Part shown: positions 45,894 through 56,479 of the stretch, piece after piece
Layout of the letters: every line of letters begins with the position of its first letter
Position numbering within the stretch: the first letter of the stretch is position 1
Assembly (NCBI GenBank): GCA_019055375.1
Contig: JAHQIW010003636.1
Location: forward strand, 248,001-312,000
Direction of reading: 5' to 3'
DNA: 64,000 nt
From: Parelaphostrongylus tenuis
Lineage: Eukaryota; Nematoda; Chromadorea; Rhabditida; Metastrongylidae
Translations under genes and position numbers: made by a program
Notes under the pieces: model-generated
What the model was told of the DNA's origin: nothing
Databases searched by the model: none
The model's input: the letters and a program-made list of their open reading frames with translations, nothing else

Positions 45894-46259
45894 AGTTACC
45901 CTTTCTCGCCTTTTGCCAATCCTGTGTGGGTGCCGCAGTCCCCACACTAAGAGTTAAAGCCAACGAACATTTTACACTCTATGTCCAGTGAAATTATCAC
46001 CGAACACAGACCTCTGACATGCGTGGCTCAAAAATGATTACCAGGCATATTGAAATTTGAGCAGTGATCTCAAGAAAACACTCGAAACGAAAATCATGAT
46101 GCGTTGAATATAGTAGCCACAAGAAATCGAGTGTACAACACTCTGTGCTCGGTGATAATTTCACTGGACCACGGAGTCTGAAACGTTCGTCGTCACTAAC
46201 TCTTAGTGTGGGGACTGGAGCACCCACGCAGGATTGGCAAAAGACGAGAAAGGGTAACT

Positions 46260-46301
46260 GCCGAATGACGAGATCGCAAGATCGAAACACATCTATAGGG
46301 C
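46260..46301 (+). ncRNA. hammerhead motif, one core change
   Basis: Plus strand: GCCGA, core ATGACGA (C3 changed), stem II GATC-GCAA-GATC perfect with GNRA loop, GAAAC intact, ACACATCT then A, TAGGGC. Confidence 0.6.
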
Positions 46302-46497
46302 TCTATAAGTCAGCCCTCTTTGACAGGCCACTGAAATGCGTGGCTCAGAAATGATTACCAGACATATCACTGAACATTCATCACTGAAATTATCACTGAA
46401 CATTATGCTTGACATACAGTGTGAGATGTTCGTCGTCGCCCTCTCTTAGTATAGGGGCTGAGCGCCCCGAGACGATTGGCTAAGGAGGAAGGGTACC

Positions 46498-46541
46498 GCC
46501 CGACTGATGAGACCGTCAGTACTGAAGCACTTGTATACTGC
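46498..46541 (+). ncRNA. hammerhead motif, stem II broken
   Basis: Plus strand: GCCCGA and CTGATGA intact, then GACCGTCAGTACTGAAGC where GACCGTAAGGTCGAAAC is expected; cleavage end GTA followed by TACTGC. Confidence 0.5.
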
Positions 46542-46610
46542 TCTATAAGTAAGGCCATTTAACAGACCACATGCTATGCTGGCTCAAATAATAATTACGT
46601 GACGAAGAGA

Positions 46611-48065
46611 GGTTTATACGCAGTACATTACTAGAATATGCAATGGCCAGTATATCCTTTAGCTAATGTGAAATCAAAATACTTTATAAACCAACACAGT
46701 TGCCAATTAAGTGCGTCGCCGCATTATAAGACTTCGATTTTGAGGACAAAATAGATTTTCACACATAGACTGTAAGTGAAACTTCAAGTGTGCTGGACTA
46801 ATGATATAACGGAAGCCTACTTTGCGTACTAGTTTTCCTTAATTAAACCAATCCTTCTTGCGCAAAGTCCTTTGTGATCTATAAGTTCGCGATTCTTCGT
46901 TACGTGAATAAACCCCAAATTATTCGAAATGAACGAATCGCTGCTACAAAAACAGTTATGGTAAGAGTTATCGATGATCTGACATAGCATGCACTGTGCA
47001 ACATCTTTTTTGGTAAACTAATAATTGTTTTCCGATTTCCAGTCACTATCATATTTTTTAATATTGTCTAGTATAAAATATATCAAATGGTAGGTTTATA
47101 TCAGTATATCCTTTGTACAAACTATTACTGTCGACAGAAGAATATCACTGTAATTGCTTAGTAAAAGAAAGTTTTTTTTATCTAGATAAGCGTTATATTC
47201 GCAGGAAAAGCATACGAATGTGTGAAGAATCTCATGAGGTATCGAAAGATCACAGATAACCCTAGATTCACTTTACAAACCGGTGAAAAAATCTAACAAA
47301 TGACAAAATCGCACACTGGCAGTGATTTACACTGCGCTTGGAGATTGAAGCTGGTGGACTTGAAAGGCTTAACCAATGTTTTTACTCACTTAGTCAGAAT
47401 TACTTTCAACATTTTCAACCCTTTTCCAAGCCTAAGTTCTGTGCATAGCGCTTGCCTAGTCATTTCATGAGAATTTCTGAGGGAATGAAAAATATCTGCT
47501 GTGAAGAATTTCATTATTTCAAAACGCACTTCGCAAACGCAACGAAAGATAGAACTTCGGAATCTGAAGCCAAAAAATACATAGGACGTCGGAAAGCGAC
47601 TTGCATCCGAACCTACCTAGGAATGACCTTGCTTGAGTTACATTTCCAGCTAAACCACTGGCGCTTCCGGATAAGCCTTTTCAATTTCTACCTGTGAAAT
47701 CTAACACATAATCACAAATATACAAAGCCATAAGTATGAATGATTTATGTTGGTTCAATCTAAAGAAATTCTCCCTACTCACTAATAATCGAGAATTCGA
47801 AGCAAATAGTGTCATCGCACCATCAACCGAGCTCTCTCCATTTGGAAGTCGATTTTCAACAAGACGTCTGAACTCGACTCAAGTATTTAGAATCGTAGTA
47901 GCAAGAAAATCCATTTTAGAGTTGTAGCAGAAATAAGTCCAAATCTGTAACCTATGTAAAAGCGCGTTTGCGTTAACTTTCATGCGTAAAATGGATGATT
48001 GCGTCAATTAATGCGAAATGGGTCGAATCAATCCGTTGTTCCTAAATTATCAGAGTAATTCAATT
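46611..48065. other. no recognised gene
   Basis: ORFs at 47452-47697 and 47736-47927 (+) are protein-like but have no recognisable domain or clear splice structure. Confidence 0.4.
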
Positions 48066-48067
48066 TT

Positions 48068-48500
48068 ATAGGGTTGGGGAAGAAGTTTTCAAGAAAATGC
48101 TTATAAAACGTTTATTATGCACCTATTATACTCGAACAAAGACAAAGCTAATAGTCAAAGTTCAACCCTTCAACTTCAAGCACTTCCTGCCACTTCTCCG
48201 ACTGAAGATCGATTCCACGAGCCATATTCCGAATTCTTGCTGTTGAACAAATTAATGACCGAATTGTGCAATTGAATATCAGTAGCAAACATTTGTCGTG
48301 CAACCAGTGCTCCATCAAACGAAACTTCTCTCACCTTCGTCAAACTTTTTAAACCACCTGTGCACAGCACTTTGCCAACTGTGTCTTCGCCCCATGTCAG
48401 ACTGATGCGTTCATTTGCTCACTCGTTGCATTTGATTCGTGCACTATCAACAATAAGAAATGAAGAGAGTAAGACTCTTCATGGCCACTTATTGTGGCTT
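48068..48500 (-). mobile_element. mariner relic, HTH joined to C-terminus
   Basis: Read on the minus strand with frame changes: GEDTVGK, then SAVHRWFKKFDEGERSF (the second HTH of the mariner paired domain), directly followed by FATDIQL..SVINLFNSKNSE and MARGIDLQSEKWQEVLEVEG (the transposase C-terminus) and a stop. The whole catalytic domain is missing. The terminal repeat on the left is AGGGTTGGGGAAGAAGTTTTC (48070-48090), differing from the other mariners here, so this is a separate subfamily. Confidence 0.8.
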
Positions 48501-48677
48501 TCTTGCTTCCTAGCATCGCCTTTAGCAGAAGCGTACATAATTTTCGTTCGAAGAATAATGGTACAATTATGCCTTTATTCCGAGTGTTTTATCAAGACCA
48601 CGTTCAAATTTCAATAGATCTCTCCATTATTATTTGAGCCAACATGTCATGTGGGTCCGGTAATGGGCTCTTATACA

Positions 48678-48720
48678 GCCAGATACACTTGATTCGACCT
48701 TACGGTCTCGTCACTCTGGC
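48678..48720 (-). ncRNA. hammerhead motif with compensatory stem I
   Basis: Minus strand: stem I GCCAGA/TCTGGC, perfect 6 bp and a paired change from GCCCGA/TCGGGC. Core GTGACGA (C3 changed); stem II GACC-GTAA-GGTC perfect; GAATC for GAAAC; cleavage GTA. Confidence 0.65.
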
Positions 48721-48921
48721 AAAACTCGTCATCTTTCAATTTTTTTGTGGCTAATCCTCTCAGGAGCCTCCTTTCTTTACAGAGAGGTATCAAAGACGAA
48801 CGATCTACACTGTGAAGTTTACTATCTACACAGGTGAAAATATCACTGAACTTACAGTGTTTTACACACGATTGCTCTTTTGTTGGTATTTCTATTGTGT
48901 TATACCTTTTTTCAAGATTCT

Positions 48922-48964
48922 GCCAGACTGACGAGACTGTAAGGTCGAAACACGTGTATCGGGC
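48922..48964 (+). ncRNA. hammerhead ribozyme, all catalytic residues present
   Basis: Plus strand: stem I GCCAGA/TCGGGC (one A-G mismatch), CTGACGA, stem II GACT-GTAA-GGTC (one U-G pair, GNRA loop), GAAAC, self-complementary stem III ACACGTGT, cleavage GTA. It is the copy in this family most likely to self-cleave. Confidence 0.8.
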
Positions 48965-49183
48965 TGTACGAGAGCCCATTACCAGACCACATGAAATATT
49001 GGCTCAAGTGATAATGAAGAGATGCCAGGACCGACTATCTATTAACCTCGGCATAGTTTGAATAAATGAATATCTTCTTCTGTTTAGCCGCTCGGAGTTG
49101 TTATTGGTATTATTTTTTGAATATCAGTGAAGCATATAACAGTACAGTTAATAATTCAGCATTAATATTACGACAGTCGTGAT

Positions 49184-49220
49184 GGCTTACATTTCGGCAA
49201 GGTTCGGAATCTTCAGAGCC
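49184..49220 (-). ncRNA. isolated PLE-type hammerhead motif
   Basis: Minus strand: stem I GGCT/AGCC, core CTGAAGA, GAA then ATGT and A at the cleavage position. Stem II (TTCCGAACCTTGCC) no longer pairs. No PLE coding sequence lies beside it. Confidence 0.6.
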
Positions 49221-49364
49221 GCTTTGATGTTTGGTTCTTTCAATTATTCATTGAAAACCTGCCACTTGGAGTCTGTGCTTAAGTGAGACTGATAATGAAG
49301 AGATCTATTGAAATGTTACAATTGCTTATACAAAATAAAAAAGTGGTTTAGTTTGTTGATCCAC

Positions 49365-49960
49365 CGGTGCTCCATTCCGAAATCCGGCATGCTATCTTGT
49401 CACTGAACAGCGAAACATTACTTCAAACAAGGTAAGACCAGCCGCCTAGATAATCATCCGCCAGCTTTCATCAAGGCACTGACTTGGCTTTCATTCGCTG
49501 TGTCAGAATGCAAGGACCTCACTCAACGGAAAACAAGCAAAATCGTATTATAGTTTAAAAAGGGAGATCTTGACGACATAGACAATCACGGCTCAAACTG
49601 CTTGTGTACGCCGTCAATAAACTCGTCATTCGAGTCATCCTATACAGGTTTGACAGAACACAGGGCGAAGTAAAGCCACGAACAATTAGGATTTTGAAAA
49701 AGAGTATTATAGACCACATTCATATGATCCATCATAGGACTCGTTGAACTTTCACAAAAGCACAAGACACCGCTCGTCGCATTTTCATCGATATGAAGAA
49801 AGTCTCGGACTTAGTAGAAACAGAGGCACTCATAACGTCACTACATTACAATACTTTGTGAGCTGAAAGAGAATTTCACAACAAAATCATTATCGTTCTG
49901 TAAAAATATTTACTATCTCTCGGCGCAAAATTAGGGATTTAACAAAGCGATACTTCGCCA
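49365..49960 (+). mobile_element. RTE fragment, RT region
   Basis: Frame-broken RT blocks in order: PPVLHSEIRHAILSLNSE, then RMQGPHSTENKQ..., VNKLVIRVILYRFDRTQGE, IIDHIHMIHH, and FIDMKKVSDLVETEALI (equivalent to the family's FIDLKKAFDSVE box A, whose Asp is kept). Both ends are truncated. Confidence 0.75.
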
Positions 49961-49969
49961 AACTCATCT

Positions 49970-51685
49970 GCTGTTGCACAAAGTGGAGCATTACTGGTGC
50001 CCCTGATAATGTTCAATATTTGTGGGTGATGGGTTACACTAAGGTCGATAAGTCTGGTGTAAACTACCGCTTAATGCTCATCTTCCTTTCTTAGATGATT
50101 TCGCCATTACAGCTCATCTCCTAGGTAAATTATTCAGCCCTTTTTCGAAACGTGGAGGTTTCGTAGGGCACTTCTTTTATTGGCCAACTGAGTCTGTGCA
50201 GATACGCGGCTTCAGAACGAAAGACACGAAGTACTACACAAGTGGACAATCCATCCAATGTACGCCTCATGTTAAAATTTCATTACTGTGGCTGATAACT
50301 ATAAAGAGTGAAAGAAATCCTCAATGACGACATAGGTGGAAGGCGGAGCAAAGTGTTGAAATTGGCTGTGCCCTAATGAAGACAGGTATATTACTCGCTA
50401 TCATTTAGTACAAGAAATTACTAATGTCGCCAATTACCTAGTGGTTTACTGTAAAAATAATGGCATTTCAGTTCCTAAGTTTTGTCCCATAAAGTATAGT
50501 GGGAATCGAAGTCAAGATTTCAACGTTCGCTAAGTTAAGGTAATGCAGAGCGAAGACGTAGAACCCAAGGTTTTTTCTTGACCGTTTCCCATCTGATCAT
50601 AGAACCATAACATCAAAATTTTTCAAATTTAGGATATCTTCTCAAATGTTACACATATTTTATTTTGAGAATGATGTAGTATACAGTGTGTTAATAGGTG
50701 ATGGTTTGTAGATTTTGTAGAGTAAAAGAAAACTAGTGTTCAACTTTGTTCTGATTTTTCGACTGTATATTGCATAGAAGAAGAAGTGCTTTTGAGAATT
50801 GTAGTTTCTAGAAGAGGCTGCGATTGACAGCTGCATCATCGTCGGTAGCACGGTGACGGGGATTTGCCCAAAGGCAGAGCAAGCGAACATGATGAACTGT
50901 GATAAGGCCGCAACGGCTATCAACGGCAAACACTTGATCCTCTGAGAAACTCTCACGGTTTGGACGGGTTCCTTATTTGTACAACTTCGTTTTATAAAGA
51001 AAAAATTCTATGTAGACTACGAACATCATGATGGCTAATTGGTCGAGGTCGATGTGGCAAAATGTTGTGAACAGAGCGCTTCGAATCTTAAGATCGGGTC
51101 CGTTTGGTTTGCATTTGTACACGGTAACGGTCACTGTCAGCTGAAATTGAAAGTGAAATGTGATGTTACTGAGACGAACATTTTTATCTCATCGGTGTTC
51201 ATTGTGGCAGTACACCATCATAAACTGGCAACCATATGGGTGTTGAACAATCAGTGTGGAGCAGTGAATTATACTGAAATGCACAATGTGATGAATTTGT
51301 GCCTACTACTTTACTTGGAAAGTAACTGTGAAGTCCCCGCATGCGTTTTAACATGCTGAATATCTGCTGTAAAATAAACAATATCATAAGTTATTATAAG
51401 GGAGCTGAAAATGATTTGGCAGCAGCGTTGTTCTGAAGTTCTAGCTGAAAATTCACTCATTCGCCTGTCAAAAGGTGACCAAATCACATGTTCAGGCATT
51501 CACATTTTGGGTGTCAGTGTCAATGAATGTGCTCGCTTTTATAGATGTTACTCACATAAACAATTGAAGCTGGTGAGTGGAAACAAAGATGAAAGCATTT
51601 AATCATGTAAATTGGCGATTTGCTTGAAGTGCTGCCCGTTATCTCAAGAAAAATCTCCAAAATGATACATAAGATTGTCGTCGTT
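49970..51685. other. no recognised gene
   Basis: Minus 50660-50956 opens after TTTCTCAG with a hydrophobic stretch (LPLIAVAALSQFIMFACSAF), possibly a membrane exon. Plus 51039-51359 is a 106-codon ORF without features. Neither is confirmed. Confidence 0.35.
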
Positions 51686-51689
51686 CTAC

Positions 51690-53815
51690 ACGGGATCAAA
51701 CCGCGGCCTCCATCCCGCAACGTTTCCTTTTTCGCGTAAAGGAGAGAAAGCCGCTAAATTCAAACAACGAAGGCTCAGGTCTATCATAAACTGGGATGTA
51801 TTGAAAGTCGGCTCTTGGGAAGATACTGTTTTCAACAACTTCGACGAAGAATACAGCAATCTAGTTGAATATCTTCGCGCTAGCGCTGAGAAAGGCGAGA
51901 GCTCCAGGTCATGAAGAGACGCTTGTCTTTGCAGACACTCAAGCTGATACGTAAACGTGGAATTGCACGAGTTACAGGCAACCAAAACCTTACGTCCGAT
52001 TTCGCGAAACGATGCAGAGAAGCGATAAAAGAAGATCTTGAAAAGAGATGAGCTGCAGCAGTTATGAGAGAAGGTGCAGAGCGTGGGATGAGCATTCGCA
52101 AAGCCCAGGCTCTGTCATTCATAAGACCAAGTTAATGGAACTACGATGTCCTGACGGGACACTTACAGCCTCCGGAAAGGTAATGGAGAAAATCATCCAC
52201 TAGTACTACTCGGATTTCCTTGCTAGCCATGTACTCTTACCGTCATATTAATTGAAAGAGGATGAATATGTCGTTTCACCGGTTCTCCCTTCCGAAATCT
52301 GACATACTATATCGTTGGTGAGAAATAGAACAGCACCTGGTCCAGACAGGTTTCGACTAAAACACCTGAACAACCTGCCGCCAGTTTTATCAACACATTG
52401 GCTCAGCTCTTCACTCGCTACCTGTCAGAGTGCAAGGTTCCCATTTAATGGAAAACCAGCAAGACCGTGTTGTTGTTTAAAAAGGAGACCCTCACGACAT
52501 AGACAATTATCGTCCAATCTGCTTGGTGTCCGCTGTCTTTGAACTCTTCACTTAAGTCGTCCTGAACAGGATTGAGAGATCACTGAACCATGGATAGCCA
52601 TGCGAACAAGCAAAGTTCCGGAAAGATTTTTGTATCGCTGACCACATCCAGACGATCACAAGACTCATTGAAGTTTTCGCTACCGCTCTGTCTCACTTTC
52701 AAGAATTTGAAAAAAGCCTTCGATTCAGTGGAAAAAGCAGTTATAGAAGGCTCTGAACAACCAAGACGCCCCTACTCGGTACATAAGGATCCTTCTTGAG
52801 CTATATAGATATTTCACGGCCAAAATATCGCCATCCTACAACAATTTTACAATCGGCGTAAGAAGAGAGGTTCGACAAGAACATAATTTTCTCCGAAATT
52901 ATTCACTGCTACTCTCCAAAACGTCATGCAAACATCAAAATGAAACGATATGGGAGTGAAAATTGACGGTCTACAATAAAGCAATCTTTGCTTCGCTGTT
53001 GATACCGTCCTCATAACACCAAGCATCAGGCAAATGGATCAAATGTTAACCGATTTGGACAACGTCTGTGGAAAGATAGTTCTTCAACTAAATCTAACGA
53101 AAGCGATGTTCACGAGGAACGGATGGGTCTTGAATGCCCCACTCACGCTCAACGGAACGACAATTCCCGAATGCTCCAATTACGTCTATCTAAGTCGTGA
53201 AATCAGCATGATTAACGACCTAGCTCCAAAGTTGAGCAGGAGGAAACGAGCGGCTTGGGGAACGTTTAAGAGCATCGAAGATGTAGTGAAGAGGACTAAG
53301 AACATCCGACTCCGTGCCGACCTTTTCGACTCGACGATTATCCTTGCCCTAACATATGCAGCAGAAACCTGGTCGTTACGTAAGGAGGATGTAAGATCAC
53401 TTGGCGTTATTGAACGCGCGGTGGAAAGGCCGATGCTGAGAGTATACCGTATCTCGCAAATGAGAGAAAGGATCCGAAGTTCCGACCTACGTCAACGATC
53501 AAAAATCAGAGACGCCGTTCGCCAGGATATCGAAAATAAAGTGGGCCGGACACGTGATGCGTTTCAACGACAACCGATGGACGAGAGCCGTTACCGACTG
53601 GATTCCTCGGGACATCAAGCGCTCTATAGGAAGACCAGCGACCCGCTAGTCCGATTTCTTCACGAAAACTATAGAAGAAAGATATGATGCTCAGCGAATC
53701 CCTAGAGCGAGGAGGACCCACTACTCTTGCACGAGATAGGGAATAATGGAAGTGTTGCTGGTACCTGCTCGAGTCACTCGACGGTCAACGGGGCGACAGG
53801 TGATACAGATAATGA
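51690..53815 (+). mobile_element. RTE-type retrotransposon, 5' truncated, 3' end complete
   Basis: It starts inside the endonuclease end (KFYTGSNRGLHPATFPFSRK) and continues through the connector (IINWDVLKVGS) and RT (VRNRTAPGPDRFRLKHLNNL at 52315, LTFKNLKKAFDSVEKAV at about 52705). The catalytic box reads FAVDTVLITPSI near 52995: the first Asp of FADD is Val. An open C-terminal part follows (53034-53687) and a GC-rich 3' end with ACAGGTGATACAG (53799 onward). Several frameshifts precede the catalytic box. Confidence 0.9.
53034..53687 (+). pseudogene. RTE C-terminal segment, open 217 codons
   Basis: The longest open frame in the window. It starts just after the RT catalytic box and covers the end of the palm (LQLNLTKAMFTRNGWV), the thumb-like region (NYVYLSREISMINDL, KRAAWGTFKSIEDVVKRTKN), the LTYAAETWSLRK stretch, and the conserved C-terminal region (VIERAVERPMLRV, RERIRSSDLRQRSKIRDAV). 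It then shifts frame before the last conserved block (ESRYRLDSSGHQ where the family has a tryptophan-rich sequence). There is no start codon context of its own; it is part of the broken RTE. Confidence 0.85.
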
Positions 53816-53823
53816 GAGTTATA

Positions 53824-54382
53824 TTAGGCTGGTGCGAAAGTAATAGCGTTTATGCCTTATCTAAATGCATCCTTTGATATTGGAATGAATTTATAAATAA
53901 ACGTAATTAGTTTACACATCATTTTTATGTGCATTACTCGCTTTATAATATGCCCTTAATGACGAATTGTTCGCTGTTTATTTTGTATTTATTCAAGCCT
54001 ATGGGAAGAATGTTAATCAAAAAGCATGTTCGAGTGATTTCCTTGTTCAAGTCCAGAATGAACCGTATAGCAGGAGGGCTAACTCGCAATATCAGCAACT
54101 CATTTGGCCCAGGAACTACTAACGACACACAGTAGCATTAGAGTCTTAATAAGTTTTGTAAAGGAGGCAAGAGCCTTGAAGGTGAGGAAAGTAGTGGCCG
54201 GCCATTGTAAATCACCAAACGTCATTGGAATAGCATTTTCGATGTCTGTTCTCATAAGACTACACTAGTTCCTGCAGAGGAACTTAACGTCAACCACTCT
54301 ATCATTCTCAGCATTTGAAGCGAATTGCAATAGAACTGTTTCAGCTCGCTCTAAAACCGCAATTAATTTTGCATCAACTTAA
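53824..54382 (+). mobile_element. mariner with both terminal repeats, internally deleted
   Basis: Left terminal repeat TTAGGCTGGTGCGAAAGTAA at 53824, right repeat ending TTTTGCATCAACTTAA at 54382, with TA on both outer sides (53822-53823 and 54383-54384), the mariner target duplication. This is the cecropia/irritans-type end. Inside are decayed HTH pieces: FGPGTTNDTQ, KGGKSLEGEESSGRP, and AEELNVNHSIILS. The catalytic region is absent; total length is 559 bp. It landed 10 bp after the RTE 3' end. Confidence 0.9.
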
Positions 54383-54479
54383 TAGATAGTGGACGTTGGG
54401 CACTGCAACACCCAGGAGCAAGGAAAAGCGGTTTCTTTTATTGAGAAATATGCGCGTCTTAAGGTAGTTTTATTTTTGA

Positions 54480-54610
54480 TTTCACAGCGTTCTAAAAGAG
54501 TGTTTTGAAAAACAGGCGACTCGGAGCTGTAGTCAGAAATCTCAGCTTTCGAATGGTTATTAATGCTCCTATGAAAGTCCCTGCCCAGCGAATGGTCAGT
54601 TTTTTAATTG
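54480..54610. repeat. TIR family V, single arm
   Basis: AGCGTTCTAAAAGAGTGTTTTGAAAAAC ... CGAATGGTTATTAATGCTCCTATGAAAG aligns with 37222-37345 and 55955-56072. Confidence 0.6.
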
Positions 54611-54644
54611 CTCCCTTATAGCCCAAAAGAACCAAAAATCTGAA

Positions 54645-54900
54645 GAGGTTAACTTCTGCGGACCCACAATGGCGGGCACGCATAGCGTAGGAACGACTCC
54701 ACCCCCTCTACCCCGATTTGTTGCCGACCCCTGCACTATTTTTCGTTGCTGGATCACGCGCGAATTAGTCCAAAACTTAGCGGCGGGTCTTACAACGAAA
54801 AACAGTACTTCAGTGGACGACTAATCAAGGCATAGGAGGTGGAGTCGTTTCCACGCTGGTAGACACGCCTAGCGTGGGCCCGCTGAACTCAACCGGTTAA
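54645..54900. repeat. GC-rich palindromic repeat (family W), second copy
   Basis: Same order as 39640-39895: CTTCTGCGGACCC, GTAGGAACGACTCC, then the inner inverted pair TTTTTCGTTGC / CAACGAAAAACAG, GGAGTCGTTTCCACGCT, and the end GAACTCAACCGGTTAA. Confidence 0.7.
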
Positions 54901-55255
54901 GGATGTTAAGCTGGGAGAGAAGCTCGTCGTCCTCGTCGGAATTTTTGATCACTGTATTCAAGGCAATGAGTTCTCTAAGTTCTGATTCCACTAGCAGGTC
55001 CACTCGGGACTCTCTTCACTGCATAGCAGTTCTGAGTGATACACAAAAGTGTATGCAGCACAGTACGTGTTGAACACGCTGTGAACGCCGTTGGGTTATC
55101 CACCTTTCATAGCCGATCTCGTCAAAGTGTTCCATGATGGCTGGCGGTAATCGCTAATTCGCTCTTTGATCTTCGCCTAGTTGGCATCGTATGTCCCGTT
55201 GTTGCCCGAAAAGTGTGCCTCCACCGTAACCGTAGCGGGCACTTATATGTTAGGG
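54901..55255. other. no gene seen
   Basis: Nothing recognised. Confidence 0.4.
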
Positions 55256-55257
55256 GG

Positions 55258-56075
55258 GACAAATTTTAAGCCGATCTCATTCGCTGTGCAAGAACTTTTC
55301 ATAGGAGTGTTAGTGATCATTAGAAAGTTTGAATCTCTGGCTATAACTCAATGGTGCCGGTTTTTTAAGACACCCTCCTATAACGCTGTAGCATTCAGAA
55401 TAAAATTTTGTTTTTCACTCGCATTTCGCCCTCATTTTTATCACGAGTATAAATCGGTGGAGGCACGATAAGCGTATCAGCGTGAAGGAGATTCTCCGTA
55501 GTATAAAATCATGCGGTTCAATCTAGAGTTTCTGTTGATGCGGTGAAAAAATCCCTAATAAACTAACAGCAGTTGCCGCCGTTTTAATGCATAAAGTGGT
55601 AGATCACTTTCGAGCTACGCGGTAGATGAGGCGATTACTTTAATAGCAAGTCGCTGTGGCTTCCGTTCGCAATCTACTCAGCTATGGACCTTTTCGGTGA
55701 CTTTGTTTACCGAGCAACTCACAAAGCGGAGCAGGGGAGAGGCAATCGGTTGCGTTTGAAATATTATTTGTTCAATTAAAGATTCTTTCACGCATCAACA
55801 GACCCTTCAGATAAAAACGTAGATTTTGATAGTACGGAAAATACTCTAGAAGCTGATGTGCTTTTCATGCTTCCAGCGATTCATACCCTTGATAAAAACG
55901 AAGGTGAAAGGTGAGTGTGAAACAAATTTCTATTCTGGATGGTGTATTGTTATAAAAGGGTGTTTTGAAAAACCGGCAACGTAGTGTTGTAGCCGAAGAT
56001 TTAGGCTTTCTATTAGGTACTAACACTCTCATGAAAAGCTCCTATCCACTAAATGAGATCGGCTTAAAATTCGTC
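55258..56075. repeat. TIR family V element, about 815 bp
   Basis: Left arm 55263-55400 (AAGCCGATCTCATTCGCTG ... ACACCCTCCTATAACGCTG) and inverted right arm 55955-56072 (AAAGGGTGTTTTGAAAAACC ... AATGAGATCGGCTT) match over about 120 bp. The interior is non-coding. It is a non-autonomous TIR element; the autonomous partner is not in the window. Confidence 0.7.
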
Positions 56076-56479
56076 GCCGCCTAACATATAAGTACGCCGT
56101 AGTATTTCGAGGCTGATATCACCTAGGGAAGGAGACCTTGAGAGCCACTACGAATAAGTCAGCGAGAAACCGCGCTCCAATATCAATCCTACCAAATCGC
56201 ATCGCACCTTGACGGGGTTTGAATTTATCTTGTTCTGGGAAGAATTGCAGGTCGTCGTTGGCCTCGGAGAAGGGGGGGGGCTGGTAGATCGTTCCGTGAT
56301 CTTTTGTACTCAAGGTCCCACCCGCACCCACCATCACTAGCCACTCGGCCATCCTCCGCCCAAGTTACAAGTACATTCGACGATCTACATTAGTATATAT
56401 CTTACGTCATTTGATCGTCGTTTTCAATCGATATGGACTTACCGTTTTCTTGAGCCGATAAAATCCAGAAAGTTCCAGG

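Larger units (their letters stand above)
45690..46610. repeat. large palindrome of retrozyme-like repeats
   Basis: 45720-46005 and 46010-46360 are inverted copies of one unit. Both contain GAGTGTTTTCTT, GAGCCACGCATGTCA-type, TGTGTGGGTGCCGCAG / GCACCCACGCAGGATTGG, and ACACTAAGAGTTA. A further diverged plus-strand copy follows to 46610. Each has a hammerhead motif. ORFs on both strands here are shadows of the repeat. Confidence 0.8.
48570..49025. repeat. retrozyme-like repeat, inverted copies
   Basis: Minus-oriented unit 48580-48895 containing the 48678 hammerhead, then a plus-oriented partial copy (48912-49020) containing the 48922 hammerhead. The arms ATTATTATTTGAGCCAACATG (48628) and ATGAAATATTGGCTCAAGTG (48987) mirror each other. 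Confidence 0.8.

Noticed and set aside
45763..46354. Pairs of similar ORFs on opposite strands
   Set aside because: They are mirror images of the same palindromic repeat.
56119..56352. 77-codon minus ORF just upstream of the NUP88-like start
   Set aside because: Crosses a poly-G tract and has no recognisable domain; could be the promoter region of the neighbouring gene.
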